From Arcobacter venerupis (GTDB lineage Bacteria > Campylobacterota > Campylobacteria > Campylobacterales > Arcobacteraceae): a DNA stretch of 64,000 nucleotides. Each line of letters starts with the position of its first letter. Positions within the stretch are counted from its first letter, which is position 1. Both the position numbers and the translations under genes were made by a program. The DNA lies in contig NZ_CP053840.1 of NCBI RefSeq assembly GCF_013201665.1, forward strand, positions 2,914,001 to 2,978,000, read 5' to 3'. The notes beneath the pieces are model-generated. The model saw only the letters and a program-made list of their open reading frames with translations. It was not told the DNA's origin and searched no databases. Below, in pieces: positions 38,744 to 47,554 of the stretch.

Positions 38744-40324
38744 TTAAATTGTTTTTCGCCTTCTTGGTCTATAATCTTTTTTGTGATTTGTTGATTCTTT
38801 TGAGTCATTTTCGCGTCTTGGAAATGGTTTTGAAAAAGGTTTTTTAGAACTATCTTCCTCTATTAAATTCCCTTTTAAAGATTTTTCAATAAATGAGTTA
38901 AATGAGTTTCTTAAAATATAAGCCTTATCATGGTCAGGGAAAAGTTCAGGGATTTTATATGAAAGCCATAAATACAAAGATATTTTTTTAACCTCATCCT
39001 CAACTAAAAGTAAATCCCTTTGAGTTATTGCTTTTTTTGGTAGTGTAATTGATGGTTTATAATGACAAACCTTTTTCTTAATAACACTTGCAATATAAGC
39101 TTCATAAGCTTGTAAAATAATAGTTGATTTTGTTGTTATTGGAGCTTGGGCTAAAAGATATTTATCTTCAAGTTTTAGATTAAATCTAGTATCAACAATT
39201 TTTGCAGCTTCAATCATAGATGAAATATTTGCAGCTATAAATGGGCCTGAGAAATACATATTATCAGCAAAAAACTTTAATACTTTTGTTAAAGAGTTGG
39301 TTTTTATGTGAGCGGCTAAGGCTTCCAGCTGATTATTGTTTATTTTTACTTTAAAAGGTGGTTTTATAGTTTTTATTGGACTGTCAAATTCAAGTCTAAC
39401 ATGATCAAGTACATCTCTTCTAGTTGCACCTAAATATCCAGCTTCAAAATGTCCATAACGCCCTGCTCGACCAGCTATTTGAACTATTTCATTAACTGTT
39501 ATTTTTCTTTTACTAACCCCATCAAATTTTGTATCGGTTGTAAATAAAATTGTTTTAATAGGAAGATTTAATCCCATTGCAATTGCATCAGTTGCAATTA
39601 AAATCTGACTTTTTTTCTCTCTAAATCTTTGAGCTTCATCACGTCTTACTTCTGGAGATAAATTTCCATAAATAACGGAAACCGTATATTTTTTTTGAAG
39701 TTTTTGTTTCAACTGTAAAACATCTCTTCTTGAAAAAGCAATTAATGCTGTTCCATCTTCTAATTTATCAAGAGATGTCCATTTTGGTAAAACTTTTAAT
39801 TCATTTTTTCTTTGATGTTTTACAATCTCTAAATCTTCATCAAGGTAAGCAGCTATTCTTTTAATTGCATCAAGAGCATTTACACTTCCTGTCATAATAA
39901 TTCTTTTAGCAGGACAACCAATAATAGCATTTACCCAAGCCCAACCTCGATCATTATCATCAAGCATTTGAACTTCATCAATTACTGCCACATCAACATC
40001 TAAATCAAAATCTATCATTTCAATAGTTGAACAAACGTGAGCCGCTTCTTCGTGCAGAATTTGTTCTTCACCAGTGATTAAACTAGCAATTATATTTGAA
40101 GCTTTTAAATCTTCATAACCTTCTAATGCCAAAAGCCGCAAAGGTGCTAAATAAAGTCCAGAATTTGCCTCTTTTAATTTTTGCATAGCATTATAGGTTT
40201 TACCTGAGTTTGTAGGTCCAACATAAAATTCTAATTTTCTGTTTAGACTTCGAGCCAATGGATATAAGGTTTTTAAATCACAGTTTAATAGTGATTGTAG
40301 TTGTTGTTGCCAATTTTCTTTCAT
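38744..40324 (-). CDS. SUV3-like ATP-dependent RNA helicase
   Basis: This superfamily-2 helicase resembles the SUV3 group of mitochondrial and bacterial RNA helicases. Walker A is GPTNSGKT (residues 36-43), motif II reads VIDEVQML, motif III is MTGS, and motif VI is QIAGRAGRYGH. GLYLAPLRLLALEGYEDL and ATDAIAMGLNL are typical of SUV3. The last 40 residues are basic (PRRRKTI). Start at ATG 40322-40324 (526 aa); a TTG 14 codons earlier has no ribosome-binding site. A TATAAT lies six bases before the ATG, so a leaderless mRNA is possible. Role is probably RNA turnover or ribosome-related, by family. Confidence 0.85.
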   Translation of the reverse strand: MKENWQQQLQSLLNCDLKTLYPLARSLNRKLEFYVGPTNSGKTYNAMQKLKEANSGLYLAPLRLLALEGYEDLKASNIIASLITGEEQILHEEAAHVCSTIEMIDFDLDVDVAVIDEVQMLDDNDRGWAWVNAIIGCPAKRIIMTGSVNALDAIKRIAAYLDEDLEIVKHQRKNELKVLPKWTSLDKLEDGTALIAFSRRDVLQLKQKLQKKYTVSVIYGNLSPEVRRDEAQRFREKKSQILIATDAIAMGLNLPIKTILFTTDTKFDGVSKRKITVNEIVQIAGRAGRYGHFEAGYLGATRRDVLDHVRLEFDSPIKTIKPPFKVKINNNQLEALAAHIKTNSLTKVLKFFADNMYFSGPFIAANISSMIEAAKIVDTRFNLKLEDKYLLAQAPITTKSTIILQAYEAYIASVIKKKVCHYKPSITLPKKAITQRDLLLVEDEVKKISLYLWLSYKIPELFPDHDKAYILRNSFNSFIEKSLKGNLIEEDSSKKPFSKPFPRRENDSKESTNHKKDYRPRRRKTI

Positions 40325-40330
40325 GGGCGT

Positions 40331-40336
40331 ATTATA
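40331..40336 (-). promoter_or_regulatory. -10 box of the SUV3-like helicase gene
   Basis: A perfect TATAAT on the minus strand ends six bases before the ATG at 40324. A start at the usual distance would fall on the ATG itself. No -35 hexamer is evident. Confidence 0.5.
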
Positions 40337-40394
40337 TACAATAGAATATAATATCAGATTAAACAATAATTTGGAACAAATTTAAAGGCTATTA

Positions 40395-41519
40395 ATGAAC
40401 TGCAAATATTTTGGAATGTGTGCGTCATGTACACTTTTTGATAAATCATATGATGAACAACTCACATTTAAATTAGAACGAGAAAAAGAGAGATTTTCAA
40501 ACTTTACAACTATGGATTTTGATCTTATTAAAAGTAGTGATAAAAACTTTAGAAATCGTGCAGAATTTAGAATTTGGTGGGAGAAAGATGAAAATGGAGA
40601 TGAAATTTTATCATATGCAATGAATGATTTTAAAAAAGATATTTTAAAAATAGATTCATGTCAAATTGTAAGTGCTCATATACAAGAGATTATGCCAAAA
40701 CTTTTAGATTTACTTATGGAAGATTTAATCCTTTCTTATAAGCTTTTTTCCGTTGAATTTTTAGGAAGTACCACAAACGATATGCTTGTAACTTTGATTT
40801 ATCATAAAAAATTAGATGAACAATGGAATGAATTAGCAAAACAAATTGAAGAGAAATTAAATATCAAAGTTATGGGAAGAAGTAGAAAACAAAAAATCGC
40901 TCTTAGTAGTGACTCTATAAATGAAACATTAACTATAAATAATCAAGAATTCAAATTTGCCTATCAAGAAGGTGGATTTACTCAACCAAATACAAATGTA
41001 AATATCCAAATGATTGAATGGGTTTTAAATAATATTGAAGACTCTTCAAAAGATTTATGTGAACTTTACTGTGGTGGTGGAAATTTTACAATTCCATTAT
41101 CAACTAAGTTCAATAAAGTTTTAGCAACTGAAATTTCAAAAACATCTATTAAATCAGCTTTAAACAATTGTGATTTAAACAATACAAATAAGATAACATT
41201 TTTAAGAATGAGTGCAGAAGAGTTTGTGCAAGGACTTCAAGAAGTACGAACATTCAATAGACTTAAAGACATAAATCTAAAAGATTATAACTTTGATGCC
41301 ATATTTATGGATCCACCAAGATCTGGACTTGATAATACAACAAGAAATTTGGCAAAAGATTTTGAAAATATTATATACATTTCATGTAATCCTGAAACAT
41401 TACATAGAGATTTAGAAGAGTTAACAAAAACCCATGAAATCGTACGATTTGCACTGTTTGATCAATTCGCATATACAAATCATATAGAAAGTGGAGTAAT
41501 TCTAAAAATGATTAGATAA
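40395..41519 (+). CDS. trmA: tRNA (uracil-5-)-methyltransferase TrmA
   Basis: TrmA makes ribothymidine 54 in tRNA with S-adenosylmethionine. The start MNCKYFGMCASCTLFDKSYDEQ matches the Campylobacterota form. The SAM motif DLCELYCGGGNFTIPLS, the DPPRSGLD motif and the nucleophile region YISCNPETLHRDL (catalytic Cys) are intact. Length (374 aa) is normal. AAAGG lies seven bases before the ATG. It is divergent from the helicase gene and ends in a small terminator. A TrmA-like 23S rRNA methylase is a less likely alternative. Confidence 0.93.
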   Translation: MNCKYFGMCASCTLFDKSYDEQLTFKLEREKERFSNFTTMDFDLIKSSDKNFRNRAEFRIWWEKDENGDEILSYAMNDFKKDILKIDSCQIVSAHIQEIMPKLLDLLMEDLILSYKLFSVEFLGSTTNDMLVTLIYHKKLDEQWNELAKQIEEKLNIKVMGRSRKQKIALSSDSINETLTINNQEFKFAYQEGGFTQPNTNVNIQMIEWVLNNIEDSSKDLCELYCGGGNFTIPLSTKFNKVLATEISKTSIKSALNNCDLNNTNKITFLRMSAEEFVQGLQEVRTFNRLKDINLKDYNFDAIFMDPPRSGLDNTTRNLAKDFENIIYISCNPETLHRDLEELTKTHEIVRFALFDQFAYTNHIESGVILKMIR

Positions 41520-41530
41520 TTTAATCTAAT
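41511..41530 (+). terminator. Terminator after trmA
   Basis: A 7-base-pair stem (41511-41517 with 41524-41530) with a 6-base loop is followed by TTTAAG. It overlaps the trmA stop codon. It is AT-rich, so moderate. Confidence 0.5.
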
Positions 41531-41558
41531 TTTAAGAAATGGTGTGCAATAATTTCAA

Positions 41559-41564
41559 TATAAA
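41559..41564 (+). promoter_or_regulatory. Probable flagellin promoter -10
   Basis: TATAAA followed by GATTAGGG places a start near 41570-41571. No sigma28-type (TAAA-N15-GCCGATAA) or sigma54-type (GG-N10-GC) signature is seen in the region, so a housekeeping-type promoter is the better reading. Confidence 0.45.
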
Positions 41565-41569
41565 GATTA

Positions 41570-41692
41570 GGGACCAATGGGTTCCGAAGAGAAGAAAAAC
41601 TTTTCCTCTCTATGCTTGGGACTTGAAAAAGAAACAAGAAGGTCACCGGCTGTGAGTCAAATCACAATGTGTCATATTAAAAAGGATTTATT
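41570..41692 (+). ncRNA. Structured leader of the flagellin mRNA (candidate cis-regulatory RNA)
   Basis: This 123-base leader is visibly richer in G and C than its surroundings and folds into successive hairpins. Stem 1 pairs 41570-41575 with 41580-41585 (loop AATG). Stem 2 pairs 41588-41598 with 41601-41611 with one mismatch. A third helix joins GG-GAC-TTG (41618-41625) to CAA, GTC and CC (41635-41647) with internal loops. Stem 4 pairs 41651-41655 with 41662-41666. The ribosome-binding site AAAAAGGATTT follows. I do not recognise a known riboswitch class. An open 39-codon frame also spans it. Function is inferred from structure and position. Confidence 0.5.
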
Positions 41693-42517
41693 ATGAGAAT
41701 CAATACAAACGTTTCATCTTTAACAGCTCAAGAAGCTGCACAAAATACAAGTAAAACTTTAACTTCTTCATTAGAAAAGTTATCAACAGGTTTAAGAATT
41801 AATAAAGCTTCTGATGATGCTTCTGGTTTAGCAATTGCTGATAAACTAAGAACTCAAGCAACTTCTATTAATCAAGGTATTGCAAATGGTAATTCAGCTG
41901 TAACTTTACTTCAAATTGCTGATAAATCTATGGCTGAGCAATCAAACATTCTTGATACTGTTAAAGCGAAACTAATTCAAGCAAATACAGCAACTACATC
42001 AACTGATGGTAGAAAAGCTATTGCATCTGATGTTGCTAAATTAATGACTCAGTTTGATAATATTGCTAAATCTACTAACTATAATGGTACAGATTTGATA
42101 TCTTCAAGTGCTAAAGCTTTAGATTTCCAAGTTGGAGAAGATGCAACAAAAGGTAAAATTACGTTATCTAAAGTAAATTCATCAGCATCAGCTTATGGTT
42201 TAAGTTCATTGACTAGTATAACATCTCTTGGAATGGCTTCAGCTGCAACTTTACAATCAACAGTAGATACTGCAATTAACACTCTAAATACAAATAGAGG
42301 GTCAATAGGGTCTACTCAAAATCAAGTTGAGTCTGCGGTAAGAAACTTAATGACAATGGCAACAAATGTTAAATCTGCTGAGTCAATCATCAGAGATGTT
42401 GATTATGCACAAGAATCAGCAAACTATAACAAACAGAACATTATTTCTCAAGCTGGTTCTTATGCAATCAGTCAAGCGAACTCTGTTCAACAAAATGTAT
42501 TAAAATTATTACAATAG
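41693..42517 (+). CDS. fla: Flagellin
   Basis: This filament subunit has 274 residues, much shorter than Campylobacter flagellins, as is usual for Arcobacter. The conserved N-terminal D0/D1 helices (RINTNVSSLTAQEAAQNTSK; LSTGLRINKASDDASGLAIA) and C-terminal helix (AESIIRDVDYAQESANYNKQ; SQANSVQQNVLKLLQ) enclose a tiny variable part. The D1 stretch SNILDTVKAKLIQA differs from the TLR5-recognised sequence of enteric flagellins, as in other Campylobacterota. Ser and Thr are abundant around residues 95-190, offering sites for the Maf glycosyltransferases encoded next door. A strong terminator follows. flaA versus flaB cannot be decided. Confidence 0.96.
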   Translation: MRINTNVSSLTAQEAAQNTSKTLTSSLEKLSTGLRINKASDDASGLAIADKLRTQATSINQGIANGNSAVTLLQIADKSMAEQSNILDTVKAKLIQANTATTSTDGRKAIASDVAKLMTQFDNIAKSTNYNGTDLISSSAKALDFQVGEDATKGKITLSKVNSSASAYGLSSLTSITSLGMASAATLQSTVDTAINTLNTNRGSIGSTQNQVESAVRNLMTMATNVKSAESIIRDVDYAQESANYNKQNIISQAGSYAISQANSVQQNVLKLLQ

Positions 42518-42537
42518 TAATTAATCTTAAACATACT

Positions 42538-42570
42538 AAAGGGCTTAGATTTTATCTAAGCCCTTTTTTT
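42538..42570 (+). terminator. Strong intrinsic terminator after flagellin
   Basis: A 13-base-pair stem (42538-42550 with 42554-42566) has a 3-base loop and runs into seven T (42564-42570). The stop codon of the convergent maf gene lies in the stem. Confidence 0.92.
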
Positions 42571-44600
42571 ATGTGAACTAAATAAGATTCATAAATATCT
42601 ATTATATTTTCAACTTGTTTATAAAATACATTTTCTATTTGACTTAGTTTACTTTCTATTTCACTATTCTCAAGATTTTTATCATTTAAACTATAATTAA
42701 TATATGGCACTACAAAATTAAAATAATTTGTTATTACAGATAAAAAGAATTTATCATTTTTTTTAAGCATAATATTTAAAAGTATCAAAAATTTATCATT
42801 AAATTTTAAGATATTATTTGAACTCTTCTGTTTCTTAAATTGTTCATTTAAAGTTTTTCTAATAAATTTCATATTATTAATTTTTATATCTAATTGTGCA
42901 AATTCATTTTTTAATAATCCAAATTCACTTATCTTTTCTAAATTACTAAATAAAAAATCTTTAATTTCTATATCTTTATAATTTTCTATATCATTTATAT
43001 TTTTTAGAATCGTACCTTTAATATATGCACCATCTTCACAAAGATTATATATATTTTGAAAAGGTTTTTTAAAAAGAGTAATTATTCTAACATATTGATT
43101 AATTGATAAAGCAAATATTCTATTGGTTACAACTTTATCTCTTTTATTTCCTTTTACTTGAATAAACTCTTCTCTTGAACTATTCCCTGTTTCTAAAACT
43201 TCATCAACTTTTGATTTATTATTTTCAAAGTCTTCTCTTTTATTTACATATCCCTCAAAGTGACTTGAACCTGTTTTCTCATCAAAAGCCAAGTCAGTTC
43301 CCAATAAATATATCTCTTTCACATTCATATCAAGTAAAAGAGATAAGGTAATTTCTCCAATACTTATTCCATTATAAGCATTTGAATTATTTTTAAAAGT
43401 ATCAACAACTTCATATAAAAATAGTTTTTCTTGATTAAATCTATCTAATATTTTTGTGGGAGTATTAATTGAAGCTAAAACCATAGTATTTTTTAGTAGT
43501 TCTACATCATTTAAATTGAAATGCGTTCTATTTAAAATACGAAAGTTAGGATCAACTGTTGTTACAATATCAGGAATTATGCCATTATCAAATAGTTTTT
43601 TATATGTTGCCCCTATTGCCACTAATATAAATTTATCTTGATTTTCTTTCAACCATTTTAGATTTTTACCTAAAGAAGGACCTGCACCAATAAGCAGAGT
43701 TGGTTTATCATTTGTTAAAGAAAAATTAGCAGATTTATTTTTTGTTGTTAATATCTTATATTTATTTATATGTTTTGAAACTGAATAAAAAGTATCAAAT
43801 AGAAGTTTTGTATAATCATAACTTGAACCATTTGATAGATATAATTCTGATAAAATTTTATGAAATACACTGTCCTCTACATTTATCATTTTGTAATATT
43901 TAATATTGTAATTTGAATAAATAAACATCGCTCTAAAAAACTGATTTAATTTACCAACTAAAATATCTTCTTCATCCATTACTGAAAATACAAGTTGAGA
44001 TTTATTATTTAAACTCTTATAATCTGCCACAAATAATGACAATCTAAATATTTCCAGATTTGGCTCATAAATAAAACAACATTTAAAAGCCATTTTTTCT
44101 TGAAAATTCTTTAAATGTGTTCCTAGAAGATTTCCAAAAAAAAGAAATTTATCAAAATCTTTATATACTTTATCATCTGAATAACAATGTCCTAAAATAG
44201 AAGCATATTCAGACATATTGTCATAGATAATTCTATCTAAAACATCAAACTTAGAATCACTTATTTCAATATCTTTTTCTCTTGGTAAATATAGATTATT
44301 TACAAGATTTCCAAAAATTGATTTTTTACTAAAATCACAATTATTTAAAAAGTTTTCATTAATTAATTTAGCATTTCTTCCATAAGTATAGGTATTTGTA
44401 GCAAGATTCAAAATATCAAAATCACCTGTCTCTTTTACAAATTCTAAAACAAAATTTTCTTTAAAATAATTCTCATCAATCATTCTAGAAAGTGTATTTA
44501 GTTTATTAAAAAGTTCCAAATCATGTTCTTTAAAAAATTCAAGATTAGCGAAATATTGGCTGACTAATGCATTTTGTAAATCTTGTTCTGCTTGTGTCAT
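42552..44600 (-). CDS. maf: Maf-family motility-associated glycosyltransferase (DUF115), copy 1
   Basis: Maf proteins attach nonulosonic acids such as pseudaminic acid to flagellin. The central DUF115 (MptE-like) domain is visible: TLLIGAGPSLGKNLKWLKEN, IPDIVTTVDPN, then IYLLGTDLAFDEKTGSSHFE. An N-terminal part (1-270) and a helical C-terminus complete the 682 residues. It converges on flagellin and diverges from a second copy across a 42-base spacer. Its sequence keeps the GAGPSL and TVDP motifs, so it is probably the active one. The sugar donor genes (pse or leg) are not in this window. Confidence 0.9.
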   Translation of the reverse strand: MTQAEQDLQNALVSQYFANLEFFKEHDLELFNKLNTLSRMIDENYFKENFVLEFVKETGDFDILNLATNTYTYGRNAKLINENFLNNCDFSKKSIFGNLVNNLYLPREKDIEISDSKFDVLDRIIYDNMSEYASILGHCYSDDKVYKDFDKFLFFGNLLGTHLKNFQEKMAFKCCFIYEPNLEIFRLSLFVADYKSLNNKSQLVFSVMDEEDILVGKLNQFFRAMFIYSNYNIKYYKMINVEDSVFHKILSELYLSNGSSYDYTKLLFDTFYSVSKHINKYKILTTKNKSANFSLTNDKPTLLIGAGPSLGKNLKWLKENQDKFILVAIGATYKKLFDNGIIPDIVTTVDPNFRILNRTHFNLNDVELLKNTMVLASINTPTKILDRFNQEKLFLYEVVDTFKNNSNAYNGISIGEITLSLLLDMNVKEIYLLGTDLAFDEKTGSSHFEGYVNKREDFENNKSKVDEVLETGNSSREEFIQVKGNKRDKVVTNRIFALSINQYVRIITLFKKPFQNIYNLCEDGAYIKGTILKNINDIENYKDIEIKDFLFSNLEKISEFGLLKNEFAQLDIKINNMKFIRKTLNEQFKKQKSSNNILKFNDKFLILLNIMLKKNDKFFLSVITNYFNFVVPYINYSLNDKNLENSEIESKLSQIENVFYKQVENIIDIYESYLVHIKKGLR

Positions 44601-44642
44601 AGTTATAACCTTTATTTAATTAGTTAGATATTATACTATTGA

Positions 44643-46517
44643 ATGAGTAAAACCAACGAACTAGAAGAGATTCAACAAACATTACAGCAAATTTTTTTAA
44701 ATAACTTAAATTTTTTAAAACAAAATAATAAAAATTTATATGAAAGATTAGTTGCTTTTGAAAAGTTAAATATTGAAAATTATTCAATTGAATTTATTGA
44801 TAATAGATTTGAATTAATTGATATAAAAAACAAAACTTCTTTTTATAATAAAGACCCATTTATAGATGCAAAAAATAGAGTAAATAATTTTGAATTTTCT
44901 AATGCTTTTAGTTTAATAAAACTTGAACCTTATGAAAAAAGAAATCACTATGAAAATGAGATAAATGCATATTTATACATAAATGATTTCATAAACAATT
45001 TTGCAAATACAAGTACAGAAATAAATAAATTTGTATTTATAGGAACTCTTTTAGGTGTTCATATAAATGACTTCCACAATAGTATTAATTCAAAATCATA
45101 TTTAATAATTGAATCAAATATTGAGATTTTTAGACTCTCAATGTTTATGACTGATTACACAACTCTTGCAAAATCATCAAAACTTTTTTTTGCCATTGCA
45201 GAAGATGAATTTAATTTTCAAAAAATAGTAAATGATTTTTTAGAATATAAAGAAGAGTTTAACAATCTGATTCATTATGAATTAGGTGATGAGAGTAACA
45301 GAGCAATAATTGATAGATTATCTTTACAATTTACCCAATCAAGTCAAATGAGATACCCATTTTCGGAATATCTAATAAGCTTAAAAAGAGGATTTAAATA
45401 TTTTCTAGAAAGTAAAAATAAAATTATAAATCTATCAAAAAATTATGATTTTCTTGAAAAGAAAAAAGTCCTATTTTTAGGAGCTGGTGTTTCACTTGCT
45501 AGAAATATAGAGTGGCTTTATACAAATCAAAATAAATTTGTAATTGTAGCTTCGTCTGCTGTTTTAAAACATTTGCAAATACTTGATATTGTTCCTGATA
45601 TTATTATTTTAATTGATGGTCAAAAAGATTGTATGTTGGATCAATTTAATATAAAAAAATCAATGTATGAAAATTCAACAATTTTATGCTCAATCAAAAT
45701 AGATGAAGATTTATATGAAATCATAAAAGATTCAAATGTCTTTTTTATGCAAAACTCCCTTGAATTATTTAGAGATTTTGGCTTTTTATCAGGCGTAACT
45801 GTGGGAGACATTGGAACTGATATATTGTTAAGATTAGGAGCAAAAGAGTTATATCTTTTAGGTGTAGATGCTTCACTTGATTCAAAAACAGGAAAAACAC
45901 ATATTGGAACGCATCGTTCTTCAAGAAAAATAAATTTAAATAATAATTCTAATAGTATTAATTTCCAAAATAATATCATTTATGTAAAAGGAAATTTACA
46001 AAAAACAGTCCCTACATTTATGGAATATACAGAGATGATTGAACATTTAAGCCATAAACTTCAGTTTTTAGACAAAAGCTATAACATATATAATCTCTCA
46101 GATGGTGCATATTTTAGAAATACAACTCCTTTAGAGATTAAAAATCTACCTCTGGAAAATAGTGCAGATATAGATAAAATTATGTTAAAAGATTTTTTAC
46201 TTAGTTCCTTAAAACAAATCAATAAACAACAGCTTAATGCTTTAGATATAAAAGAGATACAAAAAGAGCGAAAAATCTTAAAAAAATTGTCATCATTTAA
46301 CAAGATAGAAGATTTTCTAAAAAACTTTAAGAACTTAGAAAAAACCATCTCATATTCAATTGTTATAAATATTTTGGATAATTATTTTAAGCTAATATTG
46401 CCTTATTATACATTTCTTAAAAATAAGCCAGATGCGAATGAAATATTGAACGCTCAACTTAATAAAATTTTAAATGACTTTAATAGTATCTACGATAAAA
46501 TCAGTAATAAAATATAA
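44643..46517 (+). CDS. maf: Maf-family glycosyltransferase (DUF115), copy 2
   Basis: This is a second, diverged Maf paralogue of 624 residues. The core reads VLFLGAGVSLARNIEWLYTN, IVPDIIILIDG and LYLLGVDASLDSKTGKTHIG. Compared with copy 1, GAGPSL has become GAGVSL and TVDP has become LIDG, which may change substrate or weaken activity. No ribosome-binding site is visible; a TATACT at 44632-44637 lies five bases before the ATG, which suggests leaderless translation. It is the first gene of the long glycan run and is followed by a gap of 11 bases. Confidence 0.87.
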   Translation: MSKTNELEEIQQTLQQIFLNNLNFLKQNNKNLYERLVAFEKLNIENYSIEFIDNRFELIDIKNKTSFYNKDPFIDAKNRVNNFEFSNAFSLIKLEPYEKRNHYENEINAYLYINDFINNFANTSTEINKFVFIGTLLGVHINDFHNSINSKSYLIIESNIEIFRLSMFMTDYTTLAKSSKLFFAIAEDEFNFQKIVNDFLEYKEEFNNLIHYELGDESNRAIIDRLSLQFTQSSQMRYPFSEYLISLKRGFKYFLESKNKIINLSKNYDFLEKKKVLFLGAGVSLARNIEWLYTNQNKFVIVASSAVLKHLQILDIVPDIIILIDGQKDCMLDQFNIKKSMYENSTILCSIKIDEDLYEIIKDSNVFFMQNSLELFRDFGFLSGVTVGDIGTDILLRLGAKELYLLGVDASLDSKTGKTHIGTHRSSRKINLNNNSNSINFQNNIIYVKGNLQKTVPTFMEYTEMIEHLSHKLQFLDKSYNIYNLSDGAYFRNTTPLEIKNLPLENSADIDKIMLKDFLLSSLKQINKQQLNALDIKEIQKERKILKKLSSFNKIEDFLKNFKNLEKTISYSIVINILDNYFKLILPYYTFLKNKPDANEILNAQLNKILNDFNSIYDKISNKI

Positions 46518-46528
46518 AGTAGGTAGAA

Positions 46529-47554
46529 ATGATTGTCCCATCTAAAAACCAAAAAACTTACGGAGTCCTTCATACTGAAAACTATTTTTCTTTTTTAGGT
46601 TTTTGCAAAAAAGTAAATAGTGACGAAATCCAAAAAGTTGATGTTTATTTAGATGATAAAAGAATTGATACAATCATTGCAGATAAACACCTCCAAAAAA
46701 TTGAAGACATCTATGAATTAGATGGTTTTGGATTTAGTTATAACTTGCCTGAAGAATATATAGGTCAAAAAAGTTTAATTAGTTTTAAAAATCATGAAAC
46801 GCAAGAAAATTTGCAAAATTCTCCTTATTCATTAGTAGATACAACTCATCCTAAATTTAATGAAACAAGATTTATCTATAGTTTAAATGAACCTATAGGT
46901 GAAGAACTTAGAAATATGTATAAACCAAATTGTGTAGGATTTTTAGCTACTAAAGAGAATTTAGAAGATGAAGAGTTTGTAGAGTATATAAATCAAATTA
47001 TGAATGATTTTCCAGAGTATGATTTTAAAGCTTTCTATTTTGATAAAAATTCAATTAAAGAAATAAAAGAGAAGTTTAGAAATAATAATTTAAAATTAAT
47101 AGAACTAACCGATGTAAAAGATATTTTTGAGAATTTGGAAGTATATTTGAGTAATTACGAAAAGACATTTAAAGATAAATTTGAAATACCAATAATGAAT
47201 TTTTTAAGATATAAATCACATAATATTGCTTTATTAACGTTAAGTCTCAATAGAAATAAATTTTTTACTTTGAATGAGTTTGAAAATCAAAATAAAACAT
47301 ACTTCCAAAAATTACTACATAATCTTGAATATCTAGGGTTTGATAAAAATGATATAAATAAATATGGGAATAATTTTAATGCTATAAGTTTTAAATCAGA
47401 TAGCCAGAAGTATTCTGTAGATATAAATTTTAATTTAGAAGAATCAACAAGAAAAGCATATGTTTATTATCACCTAAAATTAGGTTACAAAAATCATAGC
47501 TATTTCAAAGAGATTATAAATCGAATAAAAAAATCTATAGAATTACAAAAATGA
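46529..47554 (+). CDS. Unknown protein of the flagellar glycan locus
   Basis: I do not recognise this 341-residue protein. It has no signal peptide, membrane segment or cysteine-rich site. The first 100 residues look like a beta domain (KVDVYLDDKRIDTIIADKHL), the middle part is mixed, and the C-terminus reads VYYHLKLGYKNHSYFKEIIN. It starts 11 bases after maf copy 2, and its stop overlaps the next gene by ATGA, so it belongs to the glycan operon. A role with Maf or the WecF-like transferase is inferred from position only. Confidence 0.6.
   Translation: MIVPSKNQKTYGVLHTENYFSFLGFCKKVNSDEIQKVDVYLDDKRIDTIIADKHLQKIEDIYELDGFGFSYNLPEEYIGQKSLISFKNHETQENLQNSPYSLVDTTHPKFNETRFIYSLNEPIGEELRNMYKPNCVGFLATKENLEDEEFVEYINQIMNDFPEYDFKAFYFDKNSIKEIKEKFRNNNLKLIELTDVKDIFENLEVYLSNYEKTFKDKFEIPIMNFLRYKSHNIALLTLSLNRNKFFTLNEFENQNKTYFQKLLHNLEYLGFDKNDINKYGNNFNAISFKSDSQKYSVDINFNLEESTRKAYVYYHLKLGYKNHSYFKEIINRIKKSIELQK

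Noticed and set aside
41530-41600. Sigma28 or sigma54 flagellin promoter
   Set aside because: No TAAA-N15-GCCGATAA or GG-N10-GC arrangement could be fitted at a sensible distance.
41570-41692. Known c-di-GMP riboswitch (GEMM) upstream of flagellin
   Set aside because: The conserved GEMM sequence blocks such as GCAAA and GGGACGCAAAG are not seen, and the stem layout differs. It is kept only as an unassigned structured leader.
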